DNA from: Diplonema japonicum
Taxonomy: Eukaryota; Euglenozoa; Diplonemea; Diplonemida; Diplonemidae
Assembly: GCA_964019335.1 (NCBI GenBank)
Contig: OZ025684.1
Location: forward strand, 248,001 to 312,000
Direction of reading: 5' to 3'
DNA: 64,000 bases
The position numbers and the translations under genes are program-made. Below, in pieces: positions 20,595 through 30,707 of the stretch. How positions within the stretch are numbered: position 1 is the stretch's first letter; the number at the start of each line of letters is the position of its first letter. Under the pieces are notes generated by a model that worked only from the letters and a program-made list of their open reading frames with translations, ran no database searches and was not told the origin of the DNA.

Positions 20595-22976
20595 TCAAAA
20601 AGTATGCAGCAGGTTATCATCTGGCTCTAAAAGTGTAATCGGGCCCATCTTCAACCAGTTGTATTCACGAAGGTGCATAAGGGGCACTTCTTTATAGAGG
20701 CAACATCGAAGGAGCTCGGAAGTGCGGCTGCTGCAGCAGTTGTTCGGAAAATCCTCTTCGAGCACACGAAGCGTTGTTGTGGCATCTCTGAAATGCCGTT
20801 CAACAAGCTGCTTCCACGCCTTAGTAATGAGCTCTTGGGGTTCCGCAGACCGGCACCATTCTTCATCGTCCAATGAAAGATCATTTGGTCCCGAGCTGCC
20901 TACGCTGGTGTACAACATGGAAGGGTACGGGAAGCATTTACCGACAACCCTCATCACGGGGAAGATGTAGCTGGATTTCACAAGTTTAATTGCGATATCC
21001 TCCGCCAACAGCACCTGCAGACCTTTCGCCCTTGCCAGTTCCACAAGCACGCTGCATGTGTTGAGCACCCTGCCGTGTACCAGTGGTGCCATCGTCGTCG
21101 AGGTACCGATGTTGCCACAGTGCGCAGGCCCCATGCATATCGCGAAAGTGACCAAAGGCAAGCAGAAAGCCTTGTTCGTGACGATGGAGCAGACCTCCTT
21201 GAGCCTCTCGGAGCTGATGAACTGCCACACGCACGTGATCCGCCCCCCGTCCACACGGTGCAAGGCTCCCTTGCATCGCTTCACTTGCATGGCAAACTCG
21301 TTTATAAGCAACGAGGTCCGCTGTTCGACATTCTTATAGTCAACACAGTCGAACTCCGCCACCATGACAGTAACACACGAAGACACCGAACCTTGCAAGG
21401 TCAACGACAATGATGACACAAAAGGCGAGCTGGGCATGTTGTCGCGCTCAATAGACGGCACTTCGGTGAGCGAGTCGGGCAGATACGGAAGATACTCCGT
21501 AAGGCAGTTCACCAGCACACGCATGCGAACAAAAAACATCACCCGATAGCTCCGCCGGTTGCACCGCCGTTCCTGTTCTTCAGCGGAGGAAATGAGGTCC
21601 AAGGCTGTGGTCAGTTGGAACTTCATGATGGCCTTGACGACCTTGCGTGCCACAAGGACAGTGTCGACGGCATGCTCGTGCTCCGCGATAAGCGAGTCAA
21701 GGTAGTCGTAAGAGATGCATTTGTGCTGCGACACATCGAGGCCTATGTACTCGTCGATGAGTGGGACACGCACAGAAACGATCTTATTCGTTATGAAGTA
21801 CCACATGAAGGTTGTCAAACCGCCCCATAAGAATGCCATGGCCAGCGCGAGCATCTGCATAAGAATCTGTTTGTATCCGCCGCCTAGCAGCAGGCCGTAG
21901 CTGTCGCGTGGTACGCCTAACGCGTGGACCACAAGGTCTTCTTCTGCCAGCAGACCCACACACAAGGTACCCCATGAACCGCAGCCCAGGTGAACAGCAA
22001 CGACATCGATGGCATCGTCAATACGAAGGTAGATGCGAAACTTTCGCATGGCTGCGTATGCGGCCGTGCTGCTCGCACCGATTAAGACAGCAGCCCATGG
22101 GGAGACGTAGGCGGCACCTGCCGTGATAGACACTAAGCCGGACTGTACACAGGAGCACATATGATGAATGTCGTAGTACCCCATTATTAACTTGCTTGCG
22201 ACGATGCCCACGCATGTTGAGGCAGCAGATGCGAGCAGAGTATTCGTCACGATGAACGGTGCGAGGCTCGTCCGCGTGCCGATGGTGAAGGCAAACCACG
22301 TCCACCACAAGATGAGGATGCCGGCGGAGAGCTGGAACTTGTTGTGCCCGCTGACAAGCTTTTGCCCCTCTTCAGTGAAAACATCAATATTACCTTGAAG
22401 CTGGCGAGGGCCCACAGCATGACCGAAGACAAGCGCACACGTTCCTCCAAAAACGTGTACAGTGATAGCGCGTGACGAGTCTAAAACCCCGCCATGCAGG
22501 GCGCTCGGGTTGGAAGAGGAGATAAGACCATGGTTGCTGTTGACGCAGTGCTCCAGAATCGGGAAGGAAATGCTGGTGACGAGCACGACGAAAATGAAAT
22601 AGGCGTTAACTCGGATTCTCTCCGCAACACAGCCCGATATGATGGTTACGCACGTGGTAACGTAAGGGAATGAGAGTAGCATGTTTCCCATTTCTATGGG
22701 ATCTTCAAGCCCGCTTCGGTACGCGTACAGCATGCTGTCCGTGCCTAGTATTAAAGTGCCTTTCCCGTAGGCCAGGCCGTAGCCCACGAGCCACCAGCAT
22801 AGGCAGCCAATCGAGATGTCGCCTATGTTTTTGAAGAGAATGCTGACCACATTTATCGACCTGACGCACCCTGCTTCCAGAAAGCAGAACCCCACCTGCG
22901 ATAGCAGCACCAGCACGAAACAGTACCGCAAGCCCAAGAAGTTTATGACTTCTGACGGCTGCACAGCTGGTGCCAT
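20595..22976 (-). CDS. Ammonium transporter fused to a degenerate class III cyclase-like domain
   Basis: 793 aa from the ATG at 22976. Residues 12-415 form a full Amt/Rh-type channel: FLEAGCVRSINVV and NIGDISIGCLCWW near 32-62, pore His H174 (AITVHVFGGT), GLVSITAGAAYVSPWA near 280-296, second pore His H329 (DDAIDVVAVHLGCGSWG), and the C-terminal LIDEYIGLDVSQH. Both twin histidines are present, so transport is plausible. After LPYLPDSL (about 496-503) comes a cyclase homology region (about 530-680). VMVAEFD replaces the first metal-Asp motif, VDGGRITCVW lacks the second Asp, and GRVLNTCSVLVE lacks the conserved Arg. The tail has a TPR-like segment. I infer an ammonium sensor or transceptor whose cyclase part acts as a regulatory or dimerising domain. 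It lies 5' of, and on the same strand as, the related gene at 17830-19986. Confidence 0.9.
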   Translation of the reverse strand: MAPAVQPSEVINFLGLRYCFVLVLLSQVGFCFLEAGCVRSINVVSILFKNIGDISIGCLCWWLVGYGLAYGKGTLILGTDSMLYAYRSGLEDPIEMGNMLLSFPYVTTCVTIISGCVAERIRVNAYFIFVVLVTSISFPILEHCVNSNHGLISSSNPSALHGGVLDSSRAITVHVFGGTCALVFGHAVGPRQLQGNIDVFTEEGQKLVSGHNKFQLSAGILILWWTWFAFTIGTRTSLAPFIVTNTLLASAASTCVGIVASKLIMGYYDIHHMCSCVQSGLVSITAGAAYVSPWAAVLIGASSTAAYAAMRKFRIYLRIDDAIDVVAVHLGCGSWGTLCVGLLAEEDLVVHALGVPRDSYGLLLGGGYKQILMQMLALAMAFLWGGLTTFMWYFITNKIVSVRVPLIDEYIGLDVSQHKCISYDYLDSLIAEHEHAVDTVLVARKVVKAIMKFQLTTALDLISSAEEQERRCNRRSYRVMFFVRMRVLVNCLTEYLPYLPDSLTEVPSIERDNMPSSPFVSSLSLTLQGSVSSCVTVMVAEFDCVDYKNVEQRTSLLINEFAMQVKRCKGALHRVDGGRITCVWQFISSERLKEVCSIVTNKAFCLPLVTFAICMGPAHCGNIGTSTTMAPLVHGRVLNTCSVLVELARAKGLQVLLAEDIAIKLVKSSYIFPVMRVVGKCFPYPSMLYTSVGSSGPNDLSLDDEEWCRSAEPQELITKAWKQLVERHFRDATTTLRVLEEDFPNNCCSSRTSELLRCCLYKEVPLMHLREYNWLKMGPITLLEPDDNLLHTF

Positions 22977-23159
22977 GTTCGCCTGTTTATCCTGCCCTCA
23001 ACATGTCAAAAAGAAAAACACCTATGTTGTGTTGCGTGGTTGCGGGGAACAAGGGGTTGGGGGGGGGGGAGAAAAAGGAAGAAAAGAAGTATACTTTGAT
23101 TTGGAAAGAAGTTTCGAAAAGAAGAACCAGCAAGTTTACCACTCAGCAAAGACGTATAT

Positions 23160-23290
23160 GTGAGAAATAAAGGAGGCCAGTGTTGTTGGTGGCGCCCTGC
23201 ACAAGCACTGTCTACTTGATTGCAGGGGGCGCACCTCGGCCGAGTGTAACTTCTTCTCGTGCGCTCAATGAATGCGGTGTGGGCAAGCTT
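23160..23290 (-). repeat. SINE-like repeat, copy 3 (5' truncated)
   Basis: Shares GGAGGCCAGTGTTG, GGCGCCCTGCACAAGCACTG and TCTACTTGATTGCAGGGGGC with the other copies, and ends at AATGCGGTGTGGGC. The tail reads GAAATAAAG instead of GAGTTAAAG on the plus strand. Confidence 0.65.
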
Positions 23291-23352
23291 TATTATACCT
23301 TTCCAGAAAGTAAAAAAGGGAAAAAAAAGAAAAGAGAGAGGAAATTTGAGGG

Positions 23353-23383
<31 letters not shown>

Positions 23384-23547
23384 ACAGTTCCAAAAAGACA
23401 AAAACCATTGGTTCTGTGCAATGAATATGAGCTCATCCGGTTCAAAAATCTTTTGTTTTTTTTTGAACCTTCAGGGAAAAAAAAAGAAGAAAAAAAAACA
23501 AAAAAAAAAAGAATTCGATAAATTATGCAGAGACTGCTGAGGAGAAA
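23291..23547. other. Short homopolymer spacer with one possible TIR remnant
   Basis: A and T runs. ATGAGCTCATCCGG at 23427-23440 resembles a single end of the GAGCTCGTCCGG element, but no partner end was found nearby. Confidence 0.3.
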
Positions 23548-23690
23548 AAAGTCGGTTGATTGTTGTGCACAGCCAGGGGTTAACCTGTAGAAGGCTAAGC
23601 CCAACAATGCTTTACCACTACTCTTTTTAGCACTAACAATTCATTGTCAATATATTGTTTTTATTGTTGAATTGTTCATGCAAAAAAAAA
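23548..23690 (+). repeat. 110 bp dispersed repeat C, copy 2
   Basis: Contains GTCGGTTGATTGTTGTGCAC, GTTAACCTGTAGAAGGCTAA, ACCACTACTCTTTTTAGCAC and AACAATTCATTGTCAATATA, then TTCATGC and a poly-A tract. Ending in poly-A suggests retroposition. Confidence 0.65.
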
Positions 23691-23997
23691 AAAAATAGTT
23701 CTTTATGACTATATGTCTTTGTTGTTCGCACGAGCAAAAAAAAAAGTTGTCTATAAAGTTGTCGATTTTAGTGGTGCCTTGCAGTATGTGACACAGCGGC
23801 CACCCTTGTGAAACTTCGCCCCGAAGCCTCCCAAGTCCCCTGTGGTCCCGTAGAAAGTAAAAGTGGAGAAGTAAAGAAAGCTTGGAAATTGAAATAGGGA
23901 GAGGGCCACAGAAGCAATTAAACACAAACTGGAGAGTTGTGGGAGGCTTGCTTCACTGGCATGATGCCGCGGGGAGGCTACTTGCCTGACCTGGTGA

Positions 23998-24160
23998 AGC
24001 CACCTCCTTGTTCGATGTAATGGGATAAGGGACTCTCCGTTGAGGGCGATGCTAACTGGCGCCACGGCTTTAGAACGAGAGTTTCCCTTTCGCTTGTGTT
24101 TCTCCAAACCACAATTACCAGGAACCACCACAGGGAAGTTGGAAACATTGGTCCCCCCAA
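23998..24160. repeat. Dispersed repeat D, second copy
   Basis: CCACCTCCTTGTTCGATGTA, ATGGGATAAGGGACTCTCCG and TTTCCCTTTCGCTTGTGTTT parallel 12833-12935. This copy is longer, with an extra block between 24040 and 24080. Confidence 0.55.
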
Positions 24161-24285
24161 AAAAAGGTTTTTAAAAAAGCGTGCGAAAGTTCTTTGCAAA
24201 GTTGCATATAGTCATAGTTATAAAATCATTATTTTTTTGAAAAGATAAAAAATAATATTCAAAGAAAAAAACAGGAATTGAAAAA

Positions 24286-24640
24286 GTGGTTTTGAAAAGA
24301 AGTCCAGGTGGGCGGCTTCAGATAAGAAAACAGCCAACACCGGCAGCAGCAGCAGCAACCGCTGTGCTAGATGCTGACACCGCCGGTCATCACGAAACCG
24401 TTGTACTCCCACCTGCGATGTACCCAGCTGCTACGGGGCCCAAGGCGTTCACGCCGAGAACTGCACCCACCACCGGTCCTGCCACAAAGCACCCGGCAGC
24501 AGTCGCTGACAAAAAAGCGGTGAGAATCTCATTTTTTGAAATGTTAATGTTTGTTACTGATTGGCAGGTACTATAATTCTACAGGCTGAGAAATAAAACT
24601 CAAAGTGCAGGACAAACCCCCTCATGGAGGGCCGCCATAA
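24286..24640 (+). other. GC-rich coding-like segment of unknown origin, plus flanking repeat
   Basis: A plus-strand frame (24286-24576) is rich in Ala, Pro and Thr, including PTPAAAAATAVLDADTAGHH. Composition contrasts with its AT-rich surroundings and resembles the coding remnant in the 2 kb TIR element. It is followed at 24598-24640 by a repeat that also adjoins the MITE at 4403-4443. A decayed element piece is more likely than a gene; no ATG or domain is convincing. Confidence 0.3.
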
Positions 24641-25329
24641 AATAAAAGTACTAACTCCCTCATATATCTAAAAATCCGTCCCGCCCACCTCTTCGACAGG
24701 AGGACACAAAACTAATATTACAGGCACGGGAAGGCGCTCTTGTTGATCTTTGCCACACATGTCTGCACCAGCGGGTTTTCTCTCCCCATATTGCCTGTAC
24801 AAGTATGCGAAAGAAAATAGACATAGGGGTTCACAACAAAGTGTTTTGCCGATAAAGATGCGGCATAGTGCTAGGACAAACAAAAAGAGAGGGAATGCTG
24901 CTCAACGCAAAATGAAGAAGGACCGACATAGAAAAAAAAGGAATGAACTCTTCCTGCATCTATCTATCATTAAGAAATAAAGAAAACCCTCAATCATAAC
25001 AATAGGTTACCTTTCACTTCTTGTATCGGAGAGAAAATTCAGAAGGTGCTACATGCACCCGGCGAGTGATCGCCAAAAAAGTAAGCTAGAAAAGTAAACA
25101 CGGAAGACATGCAGAGTTAGAGCAATGCGGCACATGATGGCGGTTCTTGAAAAACAATCAAAACGCAGAAAGAAATAGAGGAGCGGAAACTGTTTCAACA
25201 CACGATGAGTTAAGGTAAGGAAGGAAGCAAGAAATCAGGAATCGTATGTATCCATTAAGCTTGACCTTTGGCTAGAACACAGGGTAAAAGCTACATCAGG
25301 ACAAGTTGCGTTGTTTGAATTAATCACAA
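24641..25329. other. Spacer 3' of the ferric-reductase array
   Basis: No gene seen. 25060-25260 (AACAATCAAAACGCAGAAAG; AAGGAAGGAAGCAAGAAATC) is similar to 27020-27130, so the duplication of the first two ferric-reductase genes carried flanking DNA. Confidence 0.5.
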
Positions 25330-26727
25330 TCACCACTCAAATGTCTCGGTGTGGAGATCGAAGGAGACAGATGAAGAGGAGTGCTCCTTGCACGCCAGTC
25401 GAAGGGCTGTGAACATCTCAAAAGGTCCACAGAAGAGTACTGCCACCTTTGTCGCCACCTTCTTGGCCATCGACCCCTTCGTCTCTTCCACTTTCTCTTT
25501 GAACTCCCTCACCACCTCATTCACATCCATCCTGCCATTCTTCACCTTGTGCACAGGGTCTACTTCCATCTCACCTCTTGTGCGGTACATGGTGAGCCCA
25601 TGCTCAGCACTCATGGGGACAGCCGTGGCCACCCCATCACGGACAGACCAGTGAGTCTCAAGAAGCTGCACACTCCTCCCGCGCCTTCCCTGTTCAGCAA
25701 TGGCCGTTGCAATGGACCTCATGGGGGTGATCCCAATCCCGCCAGCCACAAACAGGAAGTGCTTGTACTTGTCAGAGTCGATGTCGATCGAGGTGTTCCC
25801 ATACGCCCCGTCCACGAGGACCTTGTGCTGCTGACCGGGCTTCGAATCCTTCGCAAGGGCCAACAGGCGTTCTCCCCAGTCCCCGCCACAGCGGATGCAG
25901 AACCTTGCAACAGTCCCCTCACACGGGGCGGTGGAGAAGGAGATGGGATGCCACTGGAAGCTCCCGATCTCAGGGATGGCAATGAAGGCATACTGTCCAG
26001 GAAGGTACTTCACCCCCTCCATCGACACCTCCACAATGTCCGTGCCTTCGATGTGTCGGATGGCCCCTTTCGCTGGCTGGAACATCGAAGTGTAGGTGCT
26101 TCTGATAGCTACATCGGCAACCCAAAGCCCGATCCCAACCATCACCAACTTAGCGGAGTGGAACATCAGGAACACGATGTAGGCGGTGAAGAAGACCCAG
26201 TGTGCAGAGTAGAAGAGGTCGAACACCTTGCGCCTGATGGGAGGCAGGGAGAACAGAAACAGAAACGCGGAACACACTCCACCACCAATGCCTGACCATT
26301 TTCGTGTGTAGTTCTCAGGTTTATCGGCAGTACCGGAGGTGAGCGCGATATAGCCGTGCAGAATGGCAAAGAAGTTGGAGAGCACAGCAGACTTCATGTG
26401 GTAGAAGATCCTGCGCTCGAAGGGTATCCCGAAGAGGAAGGTGAGAGGGGAGTTCCTTGCGGCGGTCGCAAAGGCCAACATGAGGGATATCTGAGCTAAC
26501 TTGCCAGAGTACTTGGTGTCGCCCTTGTATACACTGACCCCGAACATCGATATAAGGAATCCCAAGTAGCCCACTTCACCTGCAGTGACAGATCTGAAAA
26601 CTACACGCTGCAAGGGGTGTGCCAGAACCCATCTTGCCCTCAGACCGAACCTCCACGCTGATGCTACATCTTCATTTGGCGTCCACCTGTCGTTGAGCGG
26701 TAGCTTCTTCTGCGCAACTGACGACAT
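25330..26727 (-). CDS. Ferric reductase / NADPH-oxidase-like transmembrane protein, copy 1
   Basis: 465 aa from the ATG at 26727. The N-terminal ferric-reductase-like membrane domain (about 30-210) has two His pairs with the expected 13-residue spacing, H110/H124 and H176/H190, for two stacked b-type haems. The flavodoxin-reductase half has the FAD motif QWHPISFSTAP (258-268), a GGIGITPMRS pyridine-nucleotide motif (329-338) and a C-terminal LFCGP. Such proteins move electrons from cytosolic NAD(P)H across a membrane to ferric iron or oxygen; which acceptor applies is not visible. Length fits a compact ferric reductase without EF-hands. From residue 215 on it is nearly identical to copy 2, while the membrane half differs, pointing to gene conversion of the 3' half. 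Confidence 0.9.
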   Translation of the reverse strand: MSSVAQKKLPLNDRWTPNEDVASAWRFGLRARWVLAHPLQRVVFRSVTAGEVGYLGFLISMFGVSVYKGDTKYSGKLAQISLMLAFATAARNSPLTFLFGIPFERRIFYHMKSAVLSNFFAILHGYIALTSGTADKPENYTRKWSGIGGGVCSAFLFLFSLPPIRRKVFDLFYSAHWVFFTAYIVFLMFHSAKLVMVGIGLWVADVAIRSTYTSMFQPAKGAIRHIEGTDIVEVSMEGVKYLPGQYAFIAIPEIGSFQWHPISFSTAPCEGTVARFCIRCGGDWGERLLALAKDSKPGQQHKVLVDGAYGNTSIDIDSDKYKHFLFVAGGIGITPMRSIATAIAEQGRRGRSVQLLETHWSVRDGVATAVPMSAEHGLTMYRTRGEMEVDPVHKVKNGRMDVNEVVREFKEKVEETKGSMAKKVATKVAVLFCGPFEMFTALRLACKEHSSSSVSFDLHTETFEW

Positions 26728-27339
26728 ATTTGCAAGATAAGAAATCTGTTTGTGAGCTGCGACACCGAGTAATATAAATGAAAAGAAGAGTGGAAAACTG
26801 GCGAAAAGAAACGTACTATAGAAATAAAAGATGGTGTAAAGGTAAACGACTAGAACTAATACTCAGAAATTGCAAGATCAGCCTAAGCTTCATGTGAGAA
26901 GGACGCCGGGTCTGGCACCACTTCTTTCGGTGTGTCTTCGCAAGGAATCCACTTTTTCTATCATGAGCGTCATTGTTGTGAACTGGTTACCTGTAGAGCA
27001 ATGACATGGCGGCTTTCGAAAACAATCAAAATACGCTGCGAGAAATAGGAGCTGAAAGTATTCAACATTCACAAAAAAGAGGGCAAGGTAAGGAAGGAAG
27101 CAAGAAATCAGGGGTTAGAGGAATAACGTGTGGTGACATAGTCTGGCGAGTGATCGCCAAGTAAGAGATTATCGTACGGATCAATTAGCCTAATCTTGAA
27201 AGCTTGACTTTGGCTAGACACGATAAAGCTAGAAGGCGGCTGTTAGAAGAATTACGCAACACATCAGGACAAGTCGACATGAGACCTTTGTGATAAAGAG
27301 AGGTTGGAGGCGTGCCATGCGGAGTTTGTTTAAACACAA
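26728..27339. other. Spacer between ferric-reductase copies 1 and 2
   Basis: Duplicated flank: 27020-27130 resembles 25140-25240. No other gene seen. Less homopolymer-rich than spacers elsewhere. Confidence 0.5.
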
Positions 27340-28740
27340 TCACCACTCAAATGTCTCGGTGTGGAGGTCGAAGGAGACAGATGAAGAGGAGTGCTCCTTG
27401 CACGCCAGTCGAAGGGGTGTGAACATCTCAAAAGGTCCACAGAAGAGTACTGCCACCTTTGTCGCCACCTTCTTGGCCATCGACCCTTTCGTCTCTTCCA
27501 CTTTCTCTTTGAACTCCCTCACCACCTCATTCACATCCATCCTGCCATTCTTCACCTTGTGCACAGGGTCTACTTCCATCTCACCTCTTGTGCGGTACAA
27601 GGTGAGCCCATGCTCAGCACTCATGGGGACAGCCGTGGCCACCCCATCACGGACAGACCAGTGAGTCTCAAGAAGCTGCACACTCCTCCCGCGCCTTCCC
27701 TGTTCAGCAATGGCCGTTGCAATGGACCTCATGGGGGTGATCCCAATCCCGCCAGCCACAAACAGGAAGTGCTTGTACTTGTCAGAGTCGATGTCGATCG
27801 AGGTGTTCCCATACGCCCCGTCCACGAGGACCTTGTGCTGCTGACCGGGCTTCGAATCCTTCGCAAGGGCCAACAGGCGTTCTCCCCAGTCCCCGCCACA
27901 GCGGATGCAGAACCTTGCAACAGTCCCCTCACACGGGGCGGTGGAGAAGGAGATGGGATGCCACTGGAAGCTCCCGATCTCAGGGATGGCAATGAAGGCA
28001 TACTGTCCAGGAAGGTACTTCACCCCCTCCATCGACACCTCCACAATGTCCGTGCCTTCGATGTGTCGGATGGCCCCTTTCGCTGGCTGGAACATCGTAG
28101 CATAGCGGCCACGAATAACCACATCGGCAACCCATAGGAAGACACCTAGAATGACGCCACCCGCTTTATGTAGCAAAAGGAACACGATGTAGGCGGTGAA
28201 GAAGACCCAGTGTGCAGAGTAGAAGAGGTCGAACACCTTGCGCCTGATGGGAGGCAGGGAGAATAGAAACAGAAGCGCGGAACACACTCCACCACCAATG
28301 CCGGTCCATTTGAACGTGAACATTTCGGGCTCATCAGCGACACCGGAGGTGAGCGCGATGTAGCCATGCAAGAAGACGAAGAGGAATGACATCACAGCAG
28401 ATTTCATGTGGTAGAAGATCCTGCGCTCGAAGGGTATCCCGAAGAGGAAGGTGAGAGGGGAGTTCCTTGCGGCGGTCGCAAAGGTTAACATGAGGGGGAT
28501 CTGAGCAAGCTCGCCACTCTCGTGTGTGTCCCAAAGGGTGACGGATGCCCAGAAGACCACTAAGAAGAACAATACAAGCAAGATCTCACCCAAGGTGAAG
28601 GACCAGAAGATAACACGCTGCAAGGGATGCGCCAGCACCCATCTTACCTGCACGCTGGGCCTCCATGCAAAGGGGGCTTCTTCATACGGCACCCACCGCG
28701 GGCCCGCACACAGCTTGTCCTCCACAGATATGGGCACCAT
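27340..28740 (-). CDS. Ferric reductase-like transmembrane protein, copy 2
   Basis: 466 aa from the ATG at 28740. Same architecture as copy 1, with both haem His pairs in place (FYHMKSAV...FLHGYIAL; SAHWVFF...LLLHKAG), HPISFSTAP and GGIGITPMRS. The N-terminus (MVPISVEDK) and several membrane segments are copy-specific: a more hydrophobic first helix (LVLFFLVVFWASV) and ATMFQPAKG preceded by VVIRGRY. From ATMFQPAKG to the stop it differs from copy 1 at only a few residues, including FTPLRLAC for FTALRLAC. Roughly 740 bp at the 3' end is almost the same DNA in both genes. Confidence 0.9.
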   Translation of the reverse strand: MVPISVEDKLCAGPRWVPYEEAPFAWRPSVQVRWVLAHPLQRVIFWSFTLGEILLVLFFLVVFWASVTLWDTHESGELAQIPLMLTFATAARNSPLTFLFGIPFERRIFYHMKSAVMSFLFVFLHGYIALTSGVADEPEMFTFKWTGIGGGVCSALLFLFSLPPIRRKVFDLFYSAHWVFFTAYIVFLLLHKAGGVILGVFLWVADVVIRGRYATMFQPAKGAIRHIEGTDIVEVSMEGVKYLPGQYAFIAIPEIGSFQWHPISFSTAPCEGTVARFCIRCGGDWGERLLALAKDSKPGQQHKVLVDGAYGNTSIDIDSDKYKHFLFVAGGIGITPMRSIATAIAEQGRRGRSVQLLETHWSVRDGVATAVPMSAEHGLTLYRTRGEMEVDPVHKVKNGRMDVNEVVREFKEKVEETKGSMAKKVATKVAVLFCGPFEMFTPLRLACKEHSSSSVSFDLHTETFEW

Positions 28741-29321
28741 ATTAGTTTAAAAATACTTTTTATGCGATTGCTATGAGTTTTGACTGTTTTTAAGGTGACC
28801 AACAAATGAGGTAAATAAGAATAGAAATGTAAGAATCGAGCATTAAGTCCTTTTATAGGTAGAAGCAACCTTGTACGAACGCTTTAACGCTACGGGAAAG
28901 TGGAGGAAACAACACGGCTTGAGACACAAAAGGTACTTAGGAAGTGTTCACCTAGCTTTCAAGGGTGAAAAAAAAAAATGTATCTTCCGAAAGGGAGAAA
29001 TGAAAAGAATTAGAAACTAACTTTTTTTTTTCAGATCGAAAAAAAAGAAAAACAAAACAAAAAAGATAGAAAGGAAACAAGGAACATAAGGCAGTTACAA
29101 TAAACACCGGTGTTCCTTTTGTTTATGCTTCCTTCTGTTTTCTTTTTTTCAATCTGATAAACTACAAGAACAAGACCTTCCGTTCAGAACATAACTTAAC
29201 AAGTGTATCTAAGTCAACCTACTTTTGTTAAGAAAATTGAGAATGCTATTTGAATAATAAAATTTAAATTCGATAAAGTTTCAGTGTGCATGGGTGCTCA
29301 CTGTTCATTTAAATCTACAGT
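28741..29321. other. Spacer between ferric-reductase copies 2 and 3
   Basis: Minus-strand pyrimidine-rich stretches (plus-strand purines near 28970-29090) could supply splice signals for copy 2. No repeat match found. Confidence 0.45.
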
Positions 29322-30707
29322 TCAGAACTCAAATGTCTCGGTGTGGAGATCGAAGGAGACAGATGAAGAGGAGTGCTCCTTGCACGCCAGTCGAAGGGGT
29401 GTGAACATCGCACCAGGGCCACAGAACAGTACTGCCACCTTCACTTTCCCTTCCGTTTTCTCGACCTTCTCTTTGAACTCCCTCACCACCTTCTTCGTAT
29501 CCATCCTGCCATTCACTATTTTATTGTTTGAGTCATTTATGGTCACATTCTCCACATCAGTGCGGTACAAGGTGAGCCCATGCTCAGCAGTCATGGGGAC
29601 AGCCGTGGCCACCCCATCACGGACAGACCAGTGAGTCTCAAGAAGCTGCACACTCCTCCCGCGCCTTCCCTGTTCAGCAATGGCCGTTGCAATGGACCTC
29701 ATGGGGGTGATCCCAATCCCGCCAGCCACAAACAGGAAGTGCTTGTACTTGTCAGAGTCGATGTCGATCGAGGTGTTCCCATACGCCCCGTCCACGAGGA
29801 CCTTGTGCTGCTGACCGGGCTTCGAATCCTTCGCAAGGGCCAACAAGCGCTCTCCCCAGTCCCCGCCGCTGCGGATGCAGAACCTTGCAACAGTCCCCTC
29901 ACACGGGGCAGAGGAGAAGGAGATGGGGTGCCACTGGAAGCCCCCGATCTCAGGGATGGCAATGAAGGCATACTGTCCAGGAAGGTACTTCACCCCCTCC
30001 ATCGACACCTCCACAATGTCCGTGCCTTCGATGTGTCGGATGGCCCCTTTCGCTGGCTGGAACATCGCCATGTACAGGTTGCGGAAGATCACATCGGCCC
30101 CCCAAAGCCCGATACCGATCAGAACTGTTGTTGCAGAGTGGAACATCAGGAACACGATGTAGGCGGTGAAGAAGAACCAGTGGGTGTAGTAGAAGGCCTC
30201 GAACATCTTACGCCTGATGGTGTAGTGGGATGTCATGCCGAGCATCGCAGCGCAGCCTGCAGCTGCGAGGCCTGTCCAGAGCTTTGTGAAGTTGTCAGAG
30301 TCAGTGGCGTCACGGCTGATGAAGGCGATGGCGCAGTGCAGGTAGGCACAGAGGTTTGCGAATATTGCGATCATCTTATGGTAGGCAACCCTGCGCTCGA
30401 AGGGTATCCCGAAGAGGAAGGTGAGAGGGGAGTTCCTTGCGGCGGTCGCAAAGGTTCCGATGAGTGGGATTTGAGCCAAACTCCCGCTGTTGCTTGTGTC
30501 TCGCCCGTATGCGCTGATGCCCAGAGCCGCAAGCCCCACCACACTCAGCAGTACCTCACCTACAGTGAAGGTCTGGAACACGACACGCTGCAAGGGGTGT
30601 GCCAGCACCCATCTTGCCCTCAAACCCCACCTCAACACCGATGGTGTGTCTTCGTAAGGAGTCCACCCTTCCAGTTCAGTATAGGATTTCCTTCTAGGAG
30701 GACCCAT
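29322..30707 (-). CDS. Ferric reductase-like transmembrane protein, copy 3
   Basis: 461 aa from the ATG at 30707. Haem histidines sit in ERRVAYHKM...YLHCAIAF and YYTHWFFF...MFHSATT with 13-residue spacing. FAD and NAD(P)H motifs are HPISFSSAP and GGIGITPMRS. The membrane half belongs to a subtype shared with copies 4 and 5 (DTPSVLRWGL, SHYTIRRKMFEAFYY). It has GGFQWHPISFSSAP and CIRSGGDWG, as in copy 5, but AEQGRRGRS as in copies 1 and 2. Its own signature is an insertion-prone loop, TDVENVTINDSNNKIVNG, near residue 385. The patchwork is best explained by repeated gene conversion. Confidence 0.9.
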   Translation of the reverse strand: MGPPRRKSYTELEGWTPYEDTPSVLRWGLRARWVLAHPLQRVVFQTFTVGEVLLSVVGLAALGISAYGRDTSNSGSLAQIPLIGTFATAARNSPLTFLFGIPFERRVAYHKMIAIFANLCAYLHCAIAFISRDATDSDNFTKLWTGLAAAGCAAMLGMTSHYTIRRKMFEAFYYTHWFFFTAYIVFLMFHSATTVLIGIGLWGADVIFRNLYMAMFQPAKGAIRHIEGTDIVEVSMEGVKYLPGQYAFIAIPEIGGFQWHPISFSSAPCEGTVARFCIRSGGDWGERLLALAKDSKPGQQHKVLVDGAYGNTSIDIDSDKYKHFLFVAGGIGITPMRSIATAIAEQGRRGRSVQLLETHWSVRDGVATAVPMTAEHGLTLYRTDVENVTINDSNNKIVNGRMDTKKVVREFKEKVEKTEGKVKVAVLFCGPGAMFTPLRLACKEHSSSSVSFDLHTETFEF

